A stretch of DNA of 64,000 bases, from assembly GCA_963575745.1 (NCBI GenBank), contig CAUYUJ010000714.1:514258-578257 (forward strand), read 5' to 3'. Both the position numbers and the translations under genes were made by a program. The notes beneath the pieces are model-generated. The model was given only the letters and a program-made list of their open reading frames with translations, searched no databases and had not been told where the DNA came from. Origin of the DNA: Prorocentrum cordatum (taxonomy: Eukaryota; Sar; Dinophyceae; Prorocentrales; Prorocentraceae). Below are positions 30,097-36,718 of the stretch, piece by piece; position 1 is the stretch's first letter; the number at the start of each line of letters is the position of its first letter.

Positions 30097-32396
30097 GGTC
30101 GTGTCCGACGCGGCGGCCGTCTCCAGCACCGGCAGGGCCCCATCGGGCGAGCAGCGCTGGCCCAGGATGGGTCCTGGTCCTCTGCTCCGCCAGTGTCGTG
30201 GTCCGCTGCCGTCGAAGTTCGGGATGCATTCGCTTGGTGCTCCTCGAAGGTCGGCCCGACGAAGAAGCCCGTCCTGGACGGCGAGTCAGCGGCATTGCTC
30301 TCGCTGGGGATCCACCGAATGGCGTGGCGGATGCCCGTGGCCGCCGACAGGGCGCATAGACGGCGTAGAGGGTCGCGAAGGCCTCGGGCGCCAGAACGGC
30401 CCTTGCCAGCGGCAAGAGCTAGAGCCAAATTGTCCACGGTGAACCAGATGCGATGATGACGAAGCCGTCCAGACCGAGCCGAGTGTCGCATCGCAAACCC
30501 GAGAGCCTCCGCCTCGTATCGCATAATGTCCAAGCCGAACCTCGAGTGACGCGAACTGTGTATCGTGGCCCAGCCGTCGAAAGCCGTGATCGAGTCGGGA
30601 ACTTCGTCGAAGCCGTCGAGGGAAGCAGCGTCAGCTGGTTGATGTAACGATGATGGCGTAGACGGAGGGCCCTCAGGGATCTTAGGAGGCCTCGGACTGA
30701 GGCGGCATTCTTTGAGGCAATTTTTGTCCACGGCAGCTTCTAACGCAGTGCGAGGCTCGATCCCGAGCGCGTGGGCACGGGCGTGCACGGCGTCGGAGAA
30801 CCGATAGCGCCATCTCTCAGACAAGCGCCCAGCGGCCGCGACGACCTCCTGGTCGGCGGTCTTGCGGCAGACCCCGATGCCGTAGGGGGAGGCGTCGCTG
30901 CAGAAGGTAGTCGCCGACCACTCTGCTCTGACGTCGGCCCACCATAGCGGTATGAGGGCGGCTGCCGCGCGCAGCTCGGCGATGACCGACGGCCACAGCG
31001 GCACGGCCACTCGGGAGTCCAGGCCCATGAAGCGGTAGACTGAGTTGAAGATCGACAGCATGGGTCTATTGGTGATCATACCCCACGTACAGTGACCCAC
31101 GACTGCTGACAAGGCCAGAGGCGATGCAAAGCCACGTCTAAGTAGACCAAGCAGGCCTTGGCGCAACCGGCAGAGCCTGTCGATCTTACAGCGGACGATG
31201 CCGACGTCGCCGAGAATGTCCAAGCCAGTGAAGACCGCGCGCTTGGCGGCGGGGGCGAACTCGTCGACGGGCAGACCCCTCGACACGAGCACGTCACGCA
31301 TGGCCTGGCAGGCCGTCGTGGCCACCTCAGGGTCGAGGGACACGGTGGCAAAGTTGTCCACGTAGCCCGCGCCGATGACGTCGGAGTCCTTCCGCAGCGG
31401 AGGGATGGCAGCGCCGTCCACCAGCATGGAGCTCTCGTCGATTCCCGAGTCGAGGATAGCCGTGGTCAGGGCGGACTGGCAGAAGTGGAGGGCCCACGAC
31501 CAGCCCATCGGCATGACGGAGACGAACGGCTGCAGGAAGGCGTTCGTCCCGATGTTCATGCCGTTGAGCCGCTTGAAGCCCAAGTACCGATTCGGGACGA
31601 CGGGCAGAGAAAAATATCGATGCAGATGTGGCGGTAACTTCACATGGTAAAATGCGCACTGAATGTCGCCCTGGGCCATGTAGAAGTCGCGGTCGGCCTC
31701 GAGTGCGCTCCATGCCGACGGAGTCGGCAATCTCGTAGAAGGAGGGGCCGAGAAGGACATGTTGGCCACCCGCGTGTCGAAGACGAGCCGCAGGTTGACG
31801 CCGTTGGACTTCTCGACGAAGAAGAAGCCAGTAGAGTAGGTAGCCTGACGATCGGCGACCTCCCACTCAAGCATGCCAGCCTGGTCCAGGCGTAGCAGAA
31901 AATCAGCATACTCCCGAGGGCGAAACCGAAGGCGTGGATCCACATAGGGCGACCCCAGTCCCGAGCCCTTCCTGAGAGCAGCTGCATCAGCAGGGTCACG
32001 TAGCATTTGATGCCTCCACCCTGACAACATAGATCGATCAGCTTCAGACACGAGGTCGGCCGTCGGGACAGGCACCACGTGCTTCGGCCAGGAGGCGAGC
32101 TCCTTGTTGTAGGGTCTTACCCGAGACTCTCCAGAGTACCCAGGCGCCGATGCGAGCAACTCTGCGAGGGCTGCCTCGCATCTCGGATGAGATTCGGAAT
32201 ATCCAGGAGGTAATTCAAAATCGCGATACTGTTGAGCAAGAAACTCCTCAGCGTCACTACGAGCACGCGGAGGAAGACCAGGAGGCGGGCTGATCGGGTC
32301 GCAGTGGTACATGTCGTTGAGAGTGGACACCGCGTCGTTGTACCAATCACGCCAAGCAGCACCCCTGGCGGCCCGTCTGCGTGCCGACCCGCCCAT
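30000..32396 (-). CDS. YRE-A reverse transcriptase-RNase H
   Basis: 798 codons from ATG 32396 (the frame is open to a GTG at 32423). It copies element RNA into DNA and degrades the RNA strand. RT motifs: LRLVFDTR, motif A GDIQCAFYH (Asp244), MPMGWSW (295-301), motif C YVDN (345-348) in place of YxDD. RNase H: SDASPYGIG, EAEALGFAM, TVDNLAL and WIPSESNAADSPSR give the four acidic residues. The last 30-40 codons overlap the recombinase frame and look like its shadow. 146 bp separate the gag stop from this ATG. Confidence 0.88.
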   Translation of the reverse strand: MGGSARRRAARGAAWRDWYNDAVSTLNDMYHCDPISPPPGLPPRARSDAEEFLAQQYRDFELPPGYSESHPRCEAALAELLASAPGYSGESRVRPYNKELASWPKHVVPVPTADLVSEADRSMLSGWRHQMLRDPADAAALRKGSGLGSPYVDPRLRFRPREYADFLLRLDQAGMLEWEVADRQATYSTGFFFVEKSNGVNLRLVFDTRVANMSFSAPPSTRLPTPSAWSALEADRDFYMAQGDIQCAFYHVKLPPHLHRYFSLPVVPNRYLGFKRLNGMNIGTNAFLQPFVSVMPMGWSWALHFCQSALTTAILDSGIDESSMLVDGAAIPPLRKDSDVIGAGYVDNFATVSLDPEVATTACQAMRDVLVSRGLPVDEFAPAAKRAVFTGLDILGDVGIVRCKIDRLCRLRQGLLGLLRRGFASPLALSAVVGHCTWGMITNRPMLSIFNSVYRFMGLDSRVAVPLWPSVIAELRAAAALIPLWWADVRAEWSATTFCSDASPYGIGVCRKTADQEVVAAAGRLSERWRYRFSDAVHARAHALGIEPRTALEAAVDKNCLKECRLSPRPPKIPEGPPSTPSSLHQPADAASLDGFDEVPDSITAFDGWATIHSSRHSRFGLDIMRYEAEALGFAMRHSARSGRLRHHRIWFTVDNLALALAAGKGRSGARGLRDPLRRLCALSAATGIRHAIRWIPSESNAADSPSRTGFFVGPTFEEHQANASRTSTAADHDTGGAEDQDPSWASAARPMGPCRCWRRPPRRTRPWPTTGAPPRSSRSGAAGRPRRSPRQRRSMSS

Positions 32397-32542
32397 GGAT
32401 GAAGTGCCCGATCTTCGCTCCACAAGAATAGGGTGGAGGGGGAAAACGTCTCGCTGCCGAAAGGGTTATGCAGCGAGGGGGCAATGAGCCTGGCTGGCGC
32501 CACTGTGGCGCGCCCCACAGCCAGGCCTGAAGTTCTCAGGCG

Positions 32543-33793
32543 TCATGGCGCCCGCAAGGCCCGCTCCTCGCGAGCCTTGCGGCGCTCTTTGCTGATGGCG
32601 GCCTCCGCCCTCATCTGGTCTGCGATGTACTCCAGCAACTTCGGCGAGATGCAGAGATTGGCCTTGGAGACGCCTGCGCCGAGGAAGTAGCTGGTCTCAG
32701 GCGAGCTGGAGGTCCCAGCTGAGGCGCCGCCTCTGGCCGCGGCCTTGGCCTTGGGGGCTGCGCCGCTCGGAGGTGGCGATCGCGTCTCGTACACCCGCTC
32801 CTCCAGGAGCTGGAGCTGGCGAGCGACGATCTCGAACGATGCCATCTCGGCGATCTGCAGCTGGTCGTACGCGACGGCGAGGTCCAGGACGCGGCAGAGA
32901 GTCTCGTGGAGCTTGGCGTGCTCGTCCTCGTCGGGCAACGCCATCGACGTGAGCCACCTCTGGTGCCACGCCGTGGGCGTGCCCGCCATCGTCGACATGA
33001 AGGACAGGCGCCAGAGGGGGGTCCTCGGCCCTTGCACGGGCCAGCCCTGCACAAGGGTCTCCGAGAGGGCGTTGACGGTCTCGCCGAACCCCCTCTCGCG
33101 CTCGCCCCTCGGGTTGAGCAGCATCGGGAGGGCCCTGAAGTCGCCGACGGGGGCGGGCGCCACAGGGGCGGCGGCGGGGAGCGCAGCCTCCACTGCAGGT
33201 GCTGGCACCAGCGGCAAAGCCCCCGCGGGCCCAGGCGGGGCGGCTCCCAACGCGGCGGCCAGCGCAGCGACGCCGGGGGCGACGCCGAGAGGGGCCGCCG
33301 CAGCGGCCGCGGCCGCGGGGGGCATCGCCAGCGGGGCCGCGGCCCCCGCAGGCGGCGCCGCCCCTTCCCCGCCAGGCGGTGGCGGCAGGGCCGCAGGCGG
33401 CAGGGCGGCCGCAGCCGCAAGGTCCGCCAGCGGGAAGGGACCAGGCGGGACGCCTGCCACGTTGCCCGCCGCGAGCGCCAGCGGCAGAGGGTCGGGGGGC
33501 CTCGGGTAGCCTGCGGCCACCGAGCGAGCGACAGCCGCCCACAGCTCCGCGGCCGTCGGAAGGCGGCGGAAGCGGTGCACCGCGACGCCCGCCAGGGCTG
33601 GCGGCGTGTCGCCCTGGCCCGCGAGCTGCAGGACCGCTCGCACGTCGGGGCCGACGACGATGGGCTCGTCGTAGTCGTCGAAGTCAGGAGTGAGGATGTA
33701 GCCGAGGCCCCCGTCGACGCCAAGCACGAGGCGCTCGTGCCAAAGGGGTGCGCCGCCGACGCGGTAGCGCAGCACGTGGAAGCTGCCCGCCAT
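32543..33793 (-). CDS. YRE-A gag-like protein
   Basis: 416 codons from ATG 33793. Probably the structural RNA-packaging protein by position. The middle is a low-complexity Ala/Pro/Gly linker (about residues 110-200). After it come a helical region (WHQRWL, LLEERVYE) and a conserved tail: YFLGAG..K, P-LLEYIADQM, E-AISKERRKAREER, matched in YRE-B by FLGGSRSK, P-LEKHVAEKM, E-AILKERRKGREER. No CCHC zinc knuckle. The ATG overlaps the stop of the upstream ORF by one base (TGATG), which points to reinitiation or coupled translation. Confidence 0.75.
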   Translation of the reverse strand: MAGSFHVLRYRVGGAPLWHERLVLGVDGGLGYILTPDFDDYDEPIVVGPDVRAVLQLAGQGDTPPALAGVAVHRFRRLPTAAELWAAVARSVAAGYPRPPDPLPLALAAGNVAGVPPGPFPLADLAAAAALPPAALPPPPGGEGAAPPAGAAAPLAMPPAAAAAAAAPLGVAPGVAALAAALGAAPPGPAGALPLVPAPAVEAALPAAAPVAPAPVGDFRALPMLLNPRGERERGFGETVNALSETLVQGWPVQGPRTPLWRLSFMSTMAGTPTAWHQRWLTSMALPDEDEHAKLHETLCRVLDLAVAYDQLQIAEMASFEIVARQLQLLEERVYETRSPPPSGAAPKAKAAARGGASAGTSSSPETSYFLGAGVSKANLCISPKLLEYIADQMRAEAAISKERRKAREERALRAP

Positions 33794-34200
33794 CACTGCA
33801 GCGCTGGGGCGCGGGCTCGGGCGTCACGGACCTGCTGAGCCGCGAGGGCGGCGATGTCGATGCCGTCCGCGATCTCCACCACGGCGGGCGGCTGGCGGGC
33901 CGACTGCCCGAGAAGCCGCCGCGCCGCCCAGGCGCCTCCCACGGCCCCGAGGGCGAGGCCGACTGTCAGCGCGGCCACCGAGTAGGCCGTGACGAGGCCC
34001 AGACACGAGGGCTCGACCACGTGCCCGCCCGCGCCAGCGCAGACGCAGGCGGGGCAGGAGAAGGTCGGAGGCGCGGGGCAGGCCAGCTGCGGCGAGCAGG
34101 CCCCGCAGCTCGGCGCGGCGGCCCGCGCCGCGACCGTGGCCCCCAGCGCCTGCGCCCCGTACCTCAGGACGTCCGCCGCATGGTGGGCGATGTCTTGCAT
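33793..34200 (-). CDS. YRE-A small cysteine-rich membrane ORF
   Basis: 135 codons from ATG 34200, 17 bp inside repeat A1. N-terminal 30 residues are Ala-rich and helical. Then a Cys cluster (Cys 32, 35, 41, 49, 52, 54, 66) and one hydrophobic segment of about 25 residues (LGLVTAYSVAALTVGLALG region, 67-92) followed by Arg-Arg, so a single-pass membrane protein is predicted. YRE-B has an ORF of the same layout in the same place. Not a family I can name; function unknown. Confidence 0.65.
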   Translation of the reverse strand: MQDIAHHAADVLRYGAQALGATVAARAAAPSCGACSPQLACPAPPTFSCPACVCAGAGGHVVEPSCLGLVTAYSVAALTVGLALGAVGGAWAARRLLGQSARQPPAVVEIADGIDIAALAAQQVRDARARAPALQ

Positions 34201-34217
34201 CCCTGGGCAAGACACCT

Positions 34218-34281
34218 GAGAGACTTGAGAATGGAAGCGCGGCCCGAAAGAGAGCCACAAATAGCCGCGGGCAGCATAATG
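34218..34281 (-). repeat. YRE-A repeat A1 (5' terminus)
   Basis: 64 bp, outer end CATTATGC on the element strand, directly against a CAT/ATG tract. Likely contains or abuts the promoter because the first ATG lies only 17 bp further in (inference). Confidence 0.9.
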
Positions 34282-34476
34282 ATGAGTATGATGATGATCA
34301 TTGTGATTATCATCATCACCATCATCATAATTCATACAATCATCATCATCACCATCATCAGCACCATCATCCTCCTCATCCTCATCCTCCTCGTCCTCCT
34401 CCTCCTCCTCCTCATCATCATCATCGCCATCAACATCATCATCAGCATCATCATCAACATCAGCATCATCATCATC
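34282..34476. repeat. CAT/ATG tract between YRE-A and YRE-B
   Basis: 195 bp of CAT/ATG with CCT interruptions. Its left edge touches the 5' end of YRE-A and its right edge the 3' end of YRE-B. Confidence 0.95.
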
Positions 34477-34553
34477 ATGTTCATTCTTGGTTCCAGATAA
34501 ATGCTGAGGCGAAGACAACATGTCGCGTGGGCAATTTGTCCCACACAACCCGC
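34477..34553 (-). repeat. YRE-B repeat B2 (3' terminus)
   Basis: 77 bp, roughly 88 percent identical to B1. On the element strand it ends GAATGAACAT followed by GATGATG. Confidence 0.88.
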
Positions 34554-34592
34554 AGAGAACGCAACAATTAACTAGGCTTTGGGCTGGCGAGG

Positions 34593-34658
34593 GCAGAAGC
34601 GATGGCTACAGAGCGAGTGAAGCGGACGTATGCAATGAACAATACCGTGCACTGCTAT
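34593..34658 (-). repeat. YRE-B repeat A2
   Basis: 66 bp, identical to A1 at 40846-40911. Abuts B1 with a two-base overlap. Confidence 0.93.
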
Positions 34659-34733
34659 GTTCATTCTTGTTTTCCAGAGAATGCCGAGGCGAAGACAACA
34701 TGTCGTGTGGGCAGTTTGTCCCGCACAACCCAT
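34657..34733 (-). repeat. YRE-B repeat B1
   Basis: 77 bp, diverged copy of B2, 38 bp beyond the stop codon of the recombinase-methyltransferase frame. Confidence 0.88.
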
Positions 34734-34771
34734 CCTCATGACTACACCCCGTCTTCAAGCAATATACTGGA

Positions 34772-36718
34772 TTACCGCATCAAATTCCACAGGCGGCTAG
34801 CCCGCAGAGACAAATAGCTGTGAGAAAGTTCTCGAGCGAGCACGGAGCACAGGCGCGGGGGGTAGGAAGCTTTAAGATGAGTAAGGAAGCCGGCCTTGGA
34901 CTTACCAGACAGAACAAGGTGCGGCTTGCCCGAAAACGTGCAAACACCCCTACCTTTACAGTGCCATGTGTAAAGCTCTGGCGGCACGGGTATATTGGCG
35001 AGAGCCATGCGAGTGCGCGCTCGAAAAGGACGGCCAGCGCCGCAATAGTCAAAGACAACAGTCTGGACATTGGCATGAGTGTGAAAACGCGGGCGGCCGG
35101 GGAGCAGCCACAGCAGACTAGATGCAGGATTTTCCTCTCCAGCTGGCAGCTGGCGTCTCAGGGCGATGCCTAGCAATAGTGCGACTCTGTCAGCCAGCTT
35201 GTTCGAGGTAACGACGTCGTGATAGTCGACGCCCTCCAGGCCTGGCAGGCCTCGCAGGTGCTCCTTCGTCCGCAAGCGACGAGGCATCACACTGTGAGGC
35301 GGAGCCCTGCGAGCCTGTGACCATTTTTCACAAGGGCTGCCTGAAAACATGCCCCAGATGATACCAGACTCAAGCCAGCCTCGAAGGGCGCGGAAGACAT
35401 CATCTTGCAGCAAGTCGCACTCTGGGCCAAGGAGTACGTCAATTGAAACAACAGCGTGCCCCCTTTTCTTTAGCTCGGCGGCGAGGCCACCCGAGCCTGA
35501 GAAGATCCAGGAACGCCCGCCGCTCGCCAAGGCGGCCGGCGCGGAGGGCAGCACGTAGGCGATGTCGAAGAACTGCGGGGCGGCTGCCGCCCAGATCTCG
35601 CAGCTTAACCTCTGGGCGCTGCTGAGGGCCTGCCTGACCACCGCCAGCCGACCGGCCTTGTCGTACCTCCGAACTGGCGAAGTCGTCCTCCACGTTCCTC
35701 GCCTCCGCACCTCCAGCAGTGCGCGGTACCCTGCAACGCAGACGTATGTCGCGTCGCCGTGCCTCAGGAGGTGCGGCGGGCAGTCCAAACCTTCGAGCTT
35801 GAGGTACTGACAAGCAACGTGGAAGTCGGCCAGGCGCTGCGGGTGCGAGCTCTCGAACAGCAGCTCGCCCCCGAGACGAAGCAGCTGCAGCCGCACGACA
35901 GCACGCCCAATCCAGTGACGTCGATGAAGGTCGAGCCCCACTGTGGAATCGAATTCGCCCGTCTTGGAGCTGGTAGTAAGCTCCTCTGGGTGCAGGGGCA
36001 GGAGGGGTTGCTGCAGCCCTCCGACCACTCTGCACCTGCCTGGCAGAAACTGCATGGCCAGAAAGGTCGCGGTCTCCGACGGGCTCAGGTCGTACTCGAA
36101 GGTCACCAAGATGCACCGCCCCGAGTCTGGCTCCCCCCGCGAGGCCAGCACGGCCGCCATCGCGCGCGCGGGCGCCCGCGGCAGCGGCTGGCGGGAGTGG
36201 CCCGACGGGCGCTGCGTCCCGCCTGGCAGCGACGCGTTCGCCGGGGGAAGGAGGCGCCGAACGGGCCTTCCCAGCGCGGGCTCGCCCCCAGCCAAGGCAC
36301 AGCGGGTGCGAGAGAACGCCTCCTGACCCATGCCGCGGTCGAAGGCCCACTCGGAGTATTCCACCAGCGTCTCGTCCGACTGCACGGGAGTCCAGCCCGG
36401 CAGCGCCAGCAGCCGCGGCGAGCCCGAGCGCATGGTCAGCGCCAGCAGGTACGAACGCACGGTGACGTGTCGCACCCGACGCGCCGCCAGTCGCGAGCGC
36501 CGCGGACACAGCAGCGCCCGCCGCGAACAGACCTCTGCGGGCCTGTCGCTCAGCGGCGCCTGGGATGTCCAGCCCCGGCGGGAGCCCGAAGGGCCTGGCG
36601 GCCCGTGCCCGCCGCGCCAGTCGGAGGCGCGCCGGGTGGTCGGCGCTGGCCTGGGCTCCGCTGCATCGCGGGCGCGCTTGCCGTAGGCGGGGCTGACCGA
36701 GTAGACCGTCGTTGGCAT
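34772..36718 (-). CDS. YRE-B tyrosine recombinase fused to C5-methyltransferase-like domain
   Basis: 648 codons from ATG 36718. Residues about 80-360 are the recombinase: box II HLLRHG (His316, Arg319, His320), Trp343, catalytic Tyr352 in VRRYDKAGR. The usual box I Arg (RPSE) is Ser212 in LSPSE, one base change from Arg. Residues about 400-630 resemble a C5 cytosine methyltransferase: FSGSGG (406-411, motif I), VVSID (motif II), SPCEKWS with Cys463 (motif IV), ENP (529-531, motif VI), then VFDYC and a Cys/His-rich stretch (WHCKGRGVC..H). It could methylate DNA to mark or protect element copies (inference). It overlaps the RT frame at its 5' end. Activity untested; motif spacing is shorter than in classical enzymes. 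Confidence 0.7.
   Translation of the reverse strand: MPTTVYSVSPAYGKRARDAAEPRPAPTTRRASDWRGGHGPPGPSGSRRGWTSQAPLSDRPAEVCSRRALLCPRRSRLAARRVRHVTVRSYLLALTMRSGSPRLLALPGWTPVQSDETLVEYSEWAFDRGMGQEAFSRTRCALAGGEPALGRPVRRLLPPANASLPGGTQRPSGHSRQPLPRAPARAMAAVLASRGEPDSGRCILVTFEYDLSPSETATFLAMQFLPGRCRVVGGLQQPLLPLHPEELTTSSKTGEFDSTVGLDLHRRHWIGRAVVRLQLLRLGGELLFESSHPQRLADFHVACQYLKLEGLDCPPHLLRHGDATYVCVAGYRALLEVRRRGTWRTTSPVRRYDKAGRLAVVRQALSSAQRLSCEIWAAAAPQFFDIAYVLPSAPAALASGGRSWIFSGSGGLAAELKKRGHAVVSIDVLLGPECDLLQDDVFRALRGWLESGIIWGMFSGSPCEKWSQARRAPPHSVMPRRLRTKEHLRGLPGLEGVDYHDVVTSNKLADRVALLLGIALRRQLPAGEENPASSLLWLLPGRPRFHTHANVQTVVFDYCGAGRPFRARTRMALANIPVPPELYTWHCKGRGVCTFSGKPHLVLSGKSKAGFLTHLKASYPPRLCSVLARELSHSYLSLRASRLWNLMR

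Larger units (their letters stand above)
28005..34281 (-). mobile_element. YRE-A: tyrosine-recombinase retrotransposon with split direct repeats
   Basis: Minus-strand element of 6277 bp. Order from its 5' end: A1 (34218-34281), small membrane ORF, gag-like ORF, RT-RNase H, tyrosine recombinase, methyltransferase-like region, B1 (28198-28289), A2 (28137-28200), spacer of 40 bp, B2 (28005-28096). Both outer flanks are CAT/ATG tracts, so it appears inserted into one microsatellite without target duplication, as expected for recombinase-mediated insertion. Recombinase and methyltransferase parts are damaged while gag and RT are open. Confidence 0.88.

Noticed and set aside
28940-30415. 491-codon frame overlapping the YRE-A recombinase
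   Set aside because: Arg/Pro/Gly-rich shadow of the recombinase frame; no motifs.
35439-36700. C-terminal 400 codons of the YRE-B RT frame as protein
   Set aside because: They overlap the recombinase frame and are G/R/A-rich, typical of a GC-rich shadow frame.
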